DNA of 64,000 nucleotides from Hysterangium stoloniferum (lineage: Eukaryota > Basidiomycota > Agaricomycetes > Hysterangiales > Hysterangiaceae). The notes beneath the pieces were generated by a model that was not told the origin of the DNA, did not search any database, and worked only from the letters and a program-made list of their open reading frames with translations. Positions 11,161 through 21,837 of the stretch are shown piece by piece (position 1 is the first letter of the stretch; every line of letters begins with the position of its first letter). The position numbers and the translations under genes were made by a program. The DNA lies in NCBI GenBank assembly GCA_015178975.1, contig WHVD01000007.1, positions 124,001-188,000 of the forward strand, written 5' to 3'.

Positions 11161-12340
11161 AATTCTTTACTTGGGCTAATTGACGTAGAAAGTAAATATG
11201 CCTGTTTGTGGCAAGTCCGTCAGGTTTTCATTAACAAATTGTGCATGTAATCTATATTCAGTCATAATTAAGTACACGCTAGAATTAGTATTACCCGGTC
11301 CTTGTGAGCGGAGTAATGCGGAACCCCTCATGATTGACCGGCATTTTGTACATATTTGTCAATTCAAGAGTGGCTGGGAATCTAACCTGGAGTATAGTCA
11401 TTTTAAACCCACGTGATGAGGCCAATGAACCTTAGATACATACTAGCGAGAACTCTGAATCACCAGGAATTGTACAAAGGTGGGTGAGAGATGGCAAAAC
11501 GTGCTCGGACGCTGAAAACAGTATTCACCTCGATAATGGCAACGTCATGTTTATTTAGTTGCTTGTTTGTGGCAATAGCAGCACCAATCCAGCCAGGTGC
11601 TCAAAAGGTTCCCTTTAAATAAAATAAAAGACTTGTTCGAATGGAAGACTCATCACTACAATGGTTTCAGACGCTCGGAGGAAGAACGGCTATCTGGGAT
11701 GCTCCAGGCTGTTCCAGATGCTACACCATGTCCAGGCACGCCTTCTACATTACGAGGCCTTCCTTCCGTGAGCGGCCCAAATCAAATACCAATTTACTGA
11801 TGCGTCGTCTTCTTCAAGACATCCCGTGTCCTTGGGACTTCTTCCTCTCCATTTTCCTCCTTCAAGCCACTGTCACAGAATATCGGAGATACAGGTGTGT
11901 CACCCGGGAAACTTCCTATACCTAATTTAGACCCGTTTGCTATCAAGTGGACATTGGCTCTGGCTTCCTCGCACACCTTCCTGTATCGCTACGCATAAGG
12001 TATACCTTATAGCGCTCTCACAAGTGCTTTTGGATGCTGGTTGACCTTTTTTGCAATATTTGCCTTGTCCTTGTCCTCAAATCTCATCGCATAGGAGAGA
12101 GGTGGTCCAGCATCGAGGAGAGGTTTCGAATGGAGGAAAATACTTAATAGAATGCGCCCAACGCAGTCACTGTACGTTTCAAAGGCTCCTCCTTGCATTC
12201 CAGAGGTTGTGCCCCACAATAGCCAATCAGGAGATTGAACATAGATTTTGAAGATTAGGTGAATCTGACCGAGATAACCGTCGGCCATGGATTCGTGAGT
12301 TACGGGTGTTGTTTGCTGCTATTCAGTGACTGGCTTCATG
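11161..12340 (+). other. Block B copy 2 (plus strand)
   Basis: This segment continues the host sequence interrupted by the Harbinger element and matches 21,955-23,330 in the same orientation, with about 270 bp missing near 11,335. Recognisable pieces are VCGKSVRFSLTNCACNLYS (11,198 on), EDSSLQWFQTLGGRTAI (11,641 on) and IANQEIEHRF (near 12,250). Stops and frame changes separate the pieces. It lies tail-to-tail with family A copy 5. Coding status is uncertain. Confidence 0.4.
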
Positions 12341-12399
12341 CTATCCCAACTAACTGATACGCTGCTATCTGTGAAACTTCCGAGGGCGATATCAATGTG

Positions 12400-13740
12400 C
12401 ATATAGAATCAACGAGAAGCTTCCAGGCACACAAAGGCGGTCAAAAGTGACCATATGCACTGTATGTAGTTTTACATAAATGAGAAATATCGCCACAGGG
12501 CTAGTGAAGGAAAGAGTAATAATACTATCCTTCTTCCTGGTTCGTATAGTGTATCAGTGCTATCCAAGAGACATTGTCTGTGCGGAATGGATGGAACAAG
12601 GGCATGAGCACGCTAGGCATGGTCCTCCAACACTAATATGGATGTTGGATGGGATGGTACGCACAGACGGGTGAAAGGTGTGGCGATGACACAAAGGAAG
12701 GAATGAGCCGTGACAGTTATTCGTTCAAGGGAAGCACCGAGGTTTTGATCGGTGATTGAGCCACGCATTGCGTCACAAAGTGGAAGAAGACGGGCGAGAA
12801 TGGGGATGATATTGAGGTTGCACACTGTGGTACACATGGAATTGACGTAAGACGCAGCTATCAGCTTCATAGTGACCTCAATTAGTCGTTTCCATAACCA
12901 CAGGAACCACTAATTTGGACACATGTGTGTCAGAATCAGACTGGCAGGATATTTTGATGGGGCGGGAATCAGATGATGGTGGAAGGGAGAAGAATCTCAA
13001 CATACCTTAGGAGGGGCTCAACGAGTGAAGAAACTACATTCAGCTGGTTTATCTGATCCATGCGGAGTGTTCTGTCATCGAAGAAGGTTTCTAGGGAAAA
13101 TATATTGCGCCACAGTGAATGTGATGTGTTCTCGTCGATGTGAAATATCAAGGACGCTATAACTAGCTTTATGTCATCCACTACAACTTTCAATACATAA
13201 CCAGCAATATTTCGAAACCAGGTATCTTGGTGGATGCAGCACACGAGAAGCTGTATAGGAAATTCATAGAAGGAAAGTCGGTGTGAGTAATTTTGTCTGT
13301 TGTGGTTTTGGTGAGCAGGACAAAAGGATGTGATGTTGGGATGCACGGTTGTACCCAGAATTCAATGAAGCCTCTTTTCACAGTGAGCTCCACTACAGAC
13401 AGTTGACGCACGTGACAAGTCATCTCCACGATAACCGCAAGGTGCTTAAGGAGGAAGGGAGGTGGATTGCAGGGGGATGACAAATATCCGGCGATTTGAA
13501 GAATAAATGTCAATGCAACCTCATTAACGTTCGTGTGTAGCGGTGATTTTATGACAGCATTGTAAAGTGAAGACGTAATTGAAGCTGATTGCTGATCTAC
13601 ATCCGACGATCGAGCGCCGGGACGCCAGAGGAAGGCCGAACCCAAAGATGCTATACGTTTGTCAGTGTGTCCTCTCTTCTTCCGCTGTATAACACTTTCA
13701 CTATAGAACCCCCCTAATCCCACTGATGCCTGTCGTCGAA
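12400..13740 (-). pseudogene. Family A copy 5, exons 3-5, exons 1-2 deleted
   Basis: Minus-strand exon 3 (13,723 to about 13,345; RRPGARSSDVD-like start of the CPGARW region), exon 4 (about 13,250-13,010, with HQDTWFRNIAG) and exon 5 (about 12,890-12,613, ARLLPLCDAM and CVIATPFTRL) are present. Near 13,740 exon 3 is joined directly to sequence around the family A start codon ('gacattggt'), so exons 1 and 2 are gone. It is the direct duplicate of 23.6-24.3 kb. It probably makes no functional product. Confidence 0.55.
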
Positions 13741-14480
13741 GACATTGGTTGGTAGCAAGTCGTTAGGGTTTAGGTTTAAGGTTAATTTATCAGGAGGGTG
13801 AGTGTCAGGCTATAGTGTTGTAGCGGTGCTTCATACAGGATACCCGGGGATTGATCCTTCCCTTGTAAAATAACTTCCAAGCCCACTAAACCACCTTCAA
13901 TAATACAGACTCCGGGATAGGTTCCCTTACTATTTTCTAAACTAATTTCTTCTGATCGTCTACCACAACAACACCCATCGGAGCCAGGAACAGTTTGACA
14001 AGCTGTCACCGCATAATGTGGCGATTTCAGTGTTCTTTAACACTGTTTTTGTGGACAATCCAGCATTCCAGGACATCTACGGCAGGAAGCCACGCGGTGG
14101 TTCTATTGCGCAGGCAGACAAAGAGCTGGTTTCAAGATATAGCCTCGCGGTTGTCTTTGCACCGGGTATCCTGTGCTCCTTCCCCTCCTGTTGAAGCGGC
14201 CCGCTCACCATTCTTGAATCATCCACCTCCAGGATACTCTCCAATGACCTCACTAATTTCTTATCCTTCGTGAATTCGACTACCACAGGATGAACACATG
14301 GAAGCTAATAATAGTCTAGTGAGTTGATGCCGCATAATGCAACAATTCTTTGGAGTTCTTGAGCGCTAGAGGCCTAGAACTAACGCCAGTCGGCCTGTTC
14401 TGATGTTTGACAAGTGGCATCACCATGGATAATACATCGGACTGTAGTGTGTGCTATCCTGAGCGATACTCAAAGGCCGC
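13741..14480 (+). other. Decayed A/P intergenic region
   Basis: Weak similarity to the A-P spacer and ORF P is visible: a 'gcttcatacaggatacccgg' block near 13,830, and 'ccgcataatg' followed by 'cttgagcgctagag' near 14,330-14,375. No intact ORF P remains. Nothing else is recognised. Confidence 0.3.
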
Positions 14481-14860
14481 TTTAAACTATATTTTTATTA
14501 AATTCTCTCTATATTTTCACCCTAAATAATCTGGGTTAAATTATCCCCATCCGCCCAACGCGAATGAGGTTCTTCGTGAAATCTTATCAAATTATGCGCG
14601 CCACAACTGAGACACCATGAAAAACACTAACGCTCATCAATATTATTCTACATATAGTGCATATATTCACTCTCGACCGCTTCGGTTGCTTGGCAGCTTC
14701 TCGTTCATGTTATACACACGTGGCATATATTCGTAGGCGGTAGTAGGTAGTAGTGGCTAGAATCACATCTGATTTATCCACGAGGATAACTTAAATGGGA
14801 TACCACTCGGAGCTCAAATAACGTAGCGCATCAGTTAGTTGGGATAGCATGAAGCAAATA
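14481..14860. other. Unassigned spacer with family A tail remnant
   Basis: Positions 14,481-14,660 show no gene. From about 14,690 to 14,860 a plus-strand remnant of the conserved tail downstream of family A exon 5 is visible (GSFSFMLYT-like reading, 'tagtggctagaatcac'). Confidence 0.3.
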
Positions 14861-15740
14861 TTTCCATGGCAGATAGTTTGGAACGACAGGCGCTCAATGA
14901 CACGGAAATGAGGCAAAGTGTCCGGGTGAAGCCTCGAGAACTATGGAGTTGTCTCTAACATGGGCACAGTTTATGTAACCGAGCACCTGAAGACGACCAG
15001 TAAAACTGTTTGAAGAAGTTGTGGCGTTTTGGGGGGAAGAATGGATGAATAAAACGAAATATCCCTTTTTATGTCCACTGTTCGGATGTTTTCGGTGCTC
15101 AGGAAACAGCAATTACCATGGCACCCCCAACGATTATTAAGATGCGAGGGATATCAACCTAACAACGCATTCAACCTCAGTCCACATGAAAGACATAACA
15201 TAGACTGGGGAGCGGCCTGATTGAATGAGAGCTCAGCTTCAAGTATTGAAATTTGCCGAGTGTATTACTGTGGAATCGGGTCCGGGGGGTTGATGAATGT
15301 CTTTACAACGCCAAGAGCACTTCGCCTACGGCACAGTTGACGATATGAGAACGAATTGCGTGTGCACCAGGGCGAGACCAGAAGGTCATCGACAAGCTTC
15401 TACACAAGTATCTCACTCTGTAAAACTGGGAATACTAATTCAAGAGACCATGGATTTCACGGGGCAAGGATACAACAGTGTCACTCATTAAACATGCAGA
15501 ATATACTTAATGTTTGTAGACCCATATACTTTCCGAATTCGACAACAGGCGTCAGTGGTCTTAAGGGGGAGGTCTGCATTCCAGATGATATACAGCGGAG
15601 GAACGATGGACACACTGCCAAGCTTTATGACAGCTTTCGGCTTTGCCTTGAATTGGTGTCCCTCGATGGTCAGATAGAGATCGGCCATGTGCAATTACGA
15701 CATTGCTTGATAACACTAACATCAAATCACGCCTTCTTCA
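14861..15740 (+). pseudogene. Family A copy 6, decayed exons 1-3
   Basis: Fragments of exon 1 (about 14,880-15,060, with the 'gaacgacaggcgctcaatgaca' block), exon 2 (about 15,130-15,450, ending near IQETMDFTG) and exon 3 (about 15,530-15,720) are recognisable on the plus strand. Every exon contains stops, indels or frame changes. At about 15,720 similarity stops. This is among the most divergent copies, suggesting an old duplication. Confidence 0.5.
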
Positions 15741-15839
15741 ATCTATCCTTCAAAAACCCGCCATTGGGGTTGGGTCTCATGAAGCCCCCAATATATGACT
15801 TCCTGGAACGAGGTTCCCTATTGGGAAGACACCGGGGGA

Positions 15840-16657
15840 AACTATAGCTGCGAACAGATTTCATCCGGCCTGGTGCAAGAAATTCACCACATGTTTCAAG
15901 GACCCAGAGGAGGCTGCCATAATGCAATTCATGATTTGTCGCGACATCTCCGCGTCACGCAAACGAGTCCCTGGGGGCGAATTAATCTACTCATAAGGAC
16001 CGGGTAATAAAAACACTGGCGGGTATTAATTATGACTGAATATAGATTACATGCATGATTCGTTAATGAAAATCTGCCGGATTCGCCACAGACAGGCATA
16101 TTCACTTTTGACGCGAATTAGACTAAGTAAAGAATTATTAAAATGGGATGCTCGTTGGAATTCTGAAAGAATTGGATACGAAGCGGATGTTTCCGTGAGA
16201 TATAGCCCGAGTGGACAGCGCCCGAGGCTGTACCTGAGAAGCACTATCATGGATAGCATCCACTGCATTTCCATATTCTCTCAATGGATATTTCACTTCT
16301 CAACTAACGTAGAATCTGAATTACCCAAAAATATGGCGCTCAATTAGTTGTAAGTTGTCACATTATGCGGTGAAGGCTCATCAAACAATTCGTAGGTGTC
16401 ATATGTGCGCTCTGCCCTAGACGATTTGTTGAAGAGTAAGAAATTATACATAGTGAGTGAACTTGAGAGTATCCTGGAGCGTGTGTACATGAAGGAGGTT
16501 GAGCAGCTTCAAGTCGTGTAACAGGAAGGGAAGAAAGGCTGTGTACGCTGCATAAAACACCGCCACAATGATATGCCTTGAGATTCATGCCCCTGATAGC
16601 TGCAACTTAAAGCGCAGCATCCCTTTCCGGTATCACAACAACCTGCTACCCACCAAT
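15840..16657 (-). other. Reversed B-upstream and ORF P remnants
   Basis: Read on the minus strand, 16,590-16,350 is a decayed ORF P (MYNFLLFNKSSRAERT...) and 16,345-15,960 is the P-to-B spacer, matching 34,300-33,840. It has the usual place upstream of a plus-strand family A start (16,658). No intact ORF survives. Confidence 0.35.
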
Positions 16658-16756
16658 GTCAACTTCAAACGAAACGACTCTGAGCAGCGACGGTGTCGAA
16701 CAGGCTGAAAGCCTCCTAAAGGATGTTGAGTGGCTACAACCCTTGGTCTCCGCAGG
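16658..16756 (+). pseudogene. Family A copy 7, exon 1 fragment
   Basis: The first ~33 codons of exon 1 (MSTSNETTLSSDGVEQAESLL then WLQPLVS) run from the ATG at 16,658 until about 16,756. There the sequence switches to the outer end of the large inverted repeat. Only a stub remains. Confidence 0.6.
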
Positions 16757-16859
16757 TTAAAAGGAAAAGATGGAACAGTGTGTATCCTGTAGGAGCACGA
16801 CCACAATCCTAAGCCTGGAAGTCGACTCTCGGGCTAACTGCACCTAAAAAGCGCAGCAT

Positions 16860-17770
16860 TCCCTTCCGGAATAAAATATCGAAACAAGGCATCTTGGTGC
16901 AGCCAACATATGAAACGCCGTACAGGAGATTCATACAAGGAACGTCGGTGTGGGTAGTTTTGTCTGTTTTGGGCGTGGCAGGACGAAATAATGTGATATC
17001 GCGACGCACGGTTATACCCATAATTCAATGTAACCTCTGATCGCAGTGAGCCCCCACTACATGGAATGTCTACACCCATTATGTAGACTCTCTAACCTCC
17101 CTAGACTCCCTTGATCCATAGTAAGCTTTTATACCGACTAGTAAATAGGGATCTCGCGAAATTAGTGTCTAGCCGAGTCTAGCTAGCTCTCCTAGATGGC
17201 TCTAGCCAATATAGACGGCATACTTACTGATCTTCCCACTTTCCTGATGCACGATAACCGCAATGCATGGAGATGAGAAATATACGGGGATTTGAAGCAT
17301 AAATATCGACGCAATCTCATCCACGTTGGTAGCGCTGATTTGAGTACAGCATTGTACAGCGAAGACGTAATTGTAGTTGATGGCCGATCTCTATCGTCCC
17401 ATCGAGCGCCGGGAGGCGAGGAGGAGGCCGAACCCAAATATGCCAGAAGCTTGGCAGTGTTTCGTCAGTTCTTCCACCATTTGAAACCCAGAAGAACCCT
17501 TCTAAGACCATCCCCGCCTGTTTTCGAATTCGACGGGGATAGGTGGGCCTAAAAGGACGTGAGTATTTTGAATGTATTCGCTGATTGACGCTGCTGTATC
17601 CCTACCTCAATCAATCAATGCTCCCTTGAATTACTATTCCCAGCCTGAGTGGAGTGAGATAGCTGAGCCGAGACGCCTCAACGAGATTCTGGCCTTCCCA
17701 TCGCCCACGCGCCATTCAGTTGTATATCATCAACTTTGTCATCAGCGAAGATTTCTTTGCGATGTAAAGT
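16860..17770 (-). pseudogene. Family A copy 8, exons 2-4 fragment with insertion
   Basis: Minus-strand exon 3 starts near 17,450 (CPGARW-like SSPPGARWDDRDRPS) and is interrupted at 17,251-17,067 by a 185-bp CTAG-rich insert. It resumes (VELTAIRGYIELW region near 17,040) and runs into the start of exon 4 near 16,900. An exon 2 fragment lies at about 17,770-17,590. Reading is broken by the insert and by a deletion on its left. Copy 15 at 38.4-39.4 kb is its mirror image. Confidence 0.55.
17067..17251 (-). mobile_element. CTAG-rich 185-bp insertion, solo-LTR-like
   Basis: An insert with TG...CA ends (TGTCTACACCC at 17,067; ...CTGATGCA ending 17,251) breaks exon 3. The minus strand holds a TATAAAAG box near 17,130, and the tetranucleotide CTAG recurs many times. 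No target duplication is visible; host bases are missing on one side. The same insert at 38,898-39,093 shows it predates the inverted duplication. It may be a small solo LTR or another short element. Confidence 0.45.
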
Positions 17771-19380
17771 ACTTTTATCCCCGAGCTTGAGTTGGAGTCT
17801 TTTGTCTTTTCCCAGCAACCTGGATCGTGACGGAAACCCCGAGATGGTTGAATGTTGTCATGGTTATGCTCCTCGTTTCCCTTCCTGGACCTTCAAGGTT
17901 CATGATGCAAAAGGTATATGTAATATCCTGCCTGCGTCACTTATCGTTGTATTTTCATTTTCTTATCGCCCTAGTTTTGTTAATATATTGTGTACAGTGG
18001 ATATATTTTAATGTTTTGAAGCATGCTTGTGTGTGTGTATTAGTACATAATTACATAGATTAATATATGCAAGTTCATAAGTTGAAAGCTGGGTATTTCA
18101 TTGGATGTGCCAGACCCGGATTTTTATCTATGTCATTGCCATTTAAAGAGCGGCTGGTGGTCTAAAGTGGATTATAGTCGCTTGTAACTGACCTGATGAC
18201 CTACGATGCTTAGATACATAATGACGAGAACTCAGAATCCCAAGAAATCGTGCAATGGTCGGTGAAAGATGGCAAAAGGTGCTCGGAAGCCGAGGAACGT
18301 GTTCACCCAGACAAGATGTCTCACTCTGTTGATTGTTTGTGGTAATCGGAGTCCAAAGGCAGCCAGGTGCTCAAAGAGGTTCCGTTGAAATATAAGAAAA
18401 GACTTGATCCAATTGAAGACTCATCACTCCAATGGTTTGAAGCGCTGGGAGGAAGAACGGCTATCTTGCTCCAGGCTGTTCCACACGCTGGACCATGTCC
18501 AGGCGCGCATTCTAGATTAAGGGGACTTTGCTCCGTGAGCCGCCCGGATCAAATACCAATTGACTGATGCTTTGTCTTCTTCAGGATACCCCGTGTCACT
18601 GGGTGCTTCTTCCTCTTCATTTTTCTCCGTAAGGAATTGTCTAACAAAACTCAACTACACTTGTGATCAAATATATTCGAGCCGCTGTCACATAATATCG
18701 GTCATAACCAGGTGTGTCACACCGAAAGCTTAATTTAGACCGGTTTGCCATCAGGTGGTCATGGAATCTGGCTTCCTGGAACTTCTCCTGTATCGCTAAG
18801 TATCAGTTATACACTATATGGGTCTCAAACGTGCTTTGTGGTGCTCGTTTACCTTCCTTGCAATATTCGCGATGGTCGTTTTTCTCAAGTCGGATCCCAT
18901 GGGAGCGAGGTGCTCCATCATCGGGTCAAGGTTTCGAATGGAGAATTACTTAATTTAATCCGCCCAACACCCTTTCAAAGGCCCTTCCTTTTATTCCAGA
19001 TCTTGTGCCTCATGGTAGCCAATCAGGAGATTAAACATAGATTTTAAATATTAGGTGAATCGGACCGAGATAAATGTCGGCATGGATTAGTGGGTTCCGG
19101 GTGGTGGTTGCTGCTCTTCAACTTGCTTCCTGCTATCTCAACTAACTGATACACTATATTCTTTGAAAGCTCCGAGTCGTATTCTATTTGAAGTAATTCT
19201 CGTTGATAAATTGGATGTGATTCTAGCCACCACTAACGCCCACCAGTATATGCAAGGTATGTATAGAATCAACCAGAAACTGCGAAGCACACAAAGTAAA
19301 AGTGACTCCATGCGCTCTTGAATGCCCTCAAACTATGTAGCTTTACATAAATTAGAAATATTGTCAAAGGGGAGTTAACT
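17736..19380 (+). other. Block B copy 3 (plus strand)
   Basis: Conserved pieces in order are NLDRDGNPEMVECCHGYAP (about 17,820), VLKEVPLKYKKRLDP and EDSSLQWFEALGGRTAI (18,367-18,567), the 'gtgtgtcac' box (18,711), VGSHGSEVLHHRVKVSNG (near 18,900) and SYSI/VILVDKLDV-like remnants to 19,260. The pieces are in different frames, as expected for either exons with introns or a decayed gene. It is tail-to-tail with family A copy 9. Confidence 0.4.
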
Positions 19381-19442
19381 GAAAACTAATAGTAGTATTT
19401 TTCCTCCTGGGTGGATAATGTGTCGGTGTTACCAAGGAGAAA

Positions 19443-21422
19443 TTATGATATGTTGTGCGTCATGGATGGAACAAGAGCATCGGCTGACCAACCATGATTC
19501 TCCAACACGGATCGGGAGCTTGAATGAGATGTTACGGATACACCGGTGAAAGGTGTGGCGATGACACAAAGGAAGGAATGAGTTGCGAAGGTTAATCGTT
19601 CAATCTCGGCACCGAGGTATTGATCATTGGTTGAGCCACCAATTGTGTCACAATATGGAAGAAGACGAGCGAGAATGGCGATTATATTGAGGCTGCGCAG
19701 TATGGTGCACTCGGATTCGATCTCGAAAGATGCAACTATCAGGTTCAGAGTGACCTCAATTAGTGCCTGACCTGACACGAGGAGCCAGAAATTTGGAGTC
19801 GTATGTGTGAGAATCAGACTGGTAGGAAATGTGCATGGGCGGATATGAGATGACACTGGAAGGTAAAACATTGTCAACATACCTTAGGAGGGGCTCAATG
19901 AGTGAAAAAACCATATTCAGCTGGTTGATATGATCCGTGCGAAGCGTGCTATCGTCGAAGAAGGTTACTAGGTCCTCGATACGGTCCGAAAGTGACCATA
20001 ACGTTTTCCCATCGATATGAAGTGTCAATGTTGCTATATGGAGGCTTGCGTCGTCTAAAATAAGCTTCAATGCATCACCAGCAATATTTCGAAACCAGGA
20101 ATCTTGGTTGATGCAGCACACGAGAATCCTTATAGGAGATTCAAACGAGGAAATTCGGTGTGAGTAATTTTGTCGGTTCTGGTTTTGGTGGGCAGGATGC
20201 AATAATGTGATGTCGCGACGCACGGTTTTAACCAGAATCCAATGTAAAATCTGATCGCAGCGAGCTCCACTGCAGACAGTTGACGCACGTGGGAGATGTG
20301 TTCCACGATCTCCAAAAGACCATTGGTGAGGAAATTTGGAGAAGGAAAAGTTGATGAATGATAGTCTGCGATTTGTACAATGAATGTGGACGCAGCCTCA
20401 TCCACGTGGGTGTGTAGTGGTGATCTGATGACAGCCTTGTAAAGGGAAGACGTAATTGAAGTTGATCGCCGATCTACATCTGACCATCGAGCGCCGGGAC
20501 ACAAGAGGAAGGCCCAAGCCAAATCTGTCATAAGCTCGGCAGTGCGAACTCCGTTTCTCCGCTGTATACCACTTGAATACCATATCCGGTATAAGGACGA
20601 CCACTCCCGTAAGACCACCCACGCCTGTTGTCTAATTCGAAGGGGATAGGTGGGGCTAGAAAGATGTGAGTATGTTGAGTAATCAATGGTTGACGCGGTT
20701 GTATCCCTACTTCATCAAATCGATGGTCTCTTGAATTACCATTCCCAGTCTTGGCAGAGTGATATACTTCTCTAGACACTTGTTAAAGGCCTTGTTGCTT
20801 CCATATCCACGGGCTATTCCCTCGTATATCATCAACTTTGCCATCAGCGAAGCTCTCTGTGCGCTGTGAAGCACGCCCATCCCAATCCTGTCCATACAAA
20901 CACCTAGGTAATACCCGGGGCTAACATTCAGAATTGAAGACGAGCTATCAGCCCGTGAAACCACTCCCCAGTCGATCTCATGATGACTGCGATATGGTCT
21001 CATGTCCGATGTCGTGTTGGTGGATCTACCTCGCATTTTAAGTATAGTCGGTCGGTCATGACAATGTGCTTCTCCTAGGTACTAAAAACGTCCAGTTTGT
21101 CAACAGTGTACATGAAAGGTTATTGTATTTTGCGCACCCATTCCTCAACCCAAACTTCCACATCTTCTTCAGACAGTGGGATATGCTCGTCGTCTTCGGG
21201 ACCTCGATAACACACGCCATGCCCATCTTCGATACAGTTCCATCGGTCTCGAAGCTTTACCCGGAATCTTTCCCTTCTCACCGCGTCAACACTCCCCTCC
21301 CGTTCTTCTGCGCTCAATGCGGTTGGGGAGACCAAGGGTTGTAGCCACTCAACTTCTTGTAGGAGGCTTTCAGCCCGTACGACATCGTTGCTGCTCAGAG
21401 TCATCTCGTTTGAATTTGACAT
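19443..21422 (-). CDS. Family A copy 9, best-preserved multi-exon gene
   Basis: I propose exons at 21422-21138, 21081-20711, 20655-20224, 20128-19883 and about 19770-19443. Introns 1 and 2 (56 and 55 nt) have GTGCGC and GTAGGG donors and TTTTTAG and TTTCTAG acceptors and keep the frame. Intron 3 (95 nt, GTGCGT...TATAAG) also keeps it. Intron 4 (GTATGT...GTGTCAG) gives a frame I could not reconcile, so the last exon join is uncertain. The predicted ~550-residue protein has EDVEVWVEEW (exon 1), HEIDWGVVS and GYYLGVCMDRIG (exon 2), CPGARW (exon 3), WFRNIAGD (exon 4) and CVIATPFTGV (exon 5). No signal peptide, membrane segment or known domain was recognised. ORF P diverges 205 bp upstream. Confidence 0.5.
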
Positions 21423-21627
21423 TGGTGGGTAGCAGGTTGTCGTGATACTGGAAGGGGATGCTGCTCCTTTGAGTTACAGTTATCAAGGGAATAAATGTCA
21501 AGGTATCGCATTGTGGCGGTGCTTTATACAGGATACCCAGCGATTCATCCCTTCCTGTTACACAACCTCAAGCCCCTCAACCTCCTTCATTCATACATGC
21601 TCTAGTATTGTCTCAAGTTCTCTCACT
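21423..21627. promoter_or_regulatory. Bidirectional A/P intergenic promoter region
   Basis: These 205 bp separate the start codons of family A (21,422, minus) and ORF P (21,628, plus). The spacing and sequence are conserved at 7,115-7,319, 34,301-34,503 and 41,850-42,053, including 'gtggcggtgctttatacagg' and a pyrimidine-rich stretch (about 21,560-21,625). The conservation and head-to-head layout suggest a shared promoter. No canonical TATA box is certain. Confidence 0.4.
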
Positions 21628-21837
21628 ATGGTATATACCAATTCCTTGGTCTTCAACAGACTGTATACGACAGAGAGCAGATATGGCAGTTATGAAGAGT
21701 TCGATGACCCTTCACCGCATAATGTGGGAACTTCCGACTTCTCGAGCGCTAGAGTTTTGGGAATTAATCTCTTACGTTACTTGAGACGTGACATGTCAAT
21801 TGATAGAATATGTAAATGCAGTGGATGCTATCCGTGA
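21628..21837 (+). CDS. Small divergent ORF P, 69 codons, intact
   Basis: The ATG at 21,628 opens MVYTNSLVFNRLYTTESRY..., continuing GSYEEFDDPSPHNVGTSDF and ending at TGA 21,835-21,837 after ICKCSGCYP. Shorter or broken versions occur at 7,320, 34,300, 42,054, 16,590 and 56,380. The residues GSYEWFD-PSPHNVA are the most conserved. It might be a stand-alone small protein or the first exon of the block B gene on the same strand. Function is unknown. Confidence 0.4.
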   Translation: MVYTNSLVFNRLYTTESRYGSYEEFDDPSPHNVGTSDFSSARVLGINLLRYLRRDMSIDRICKCSGCYP

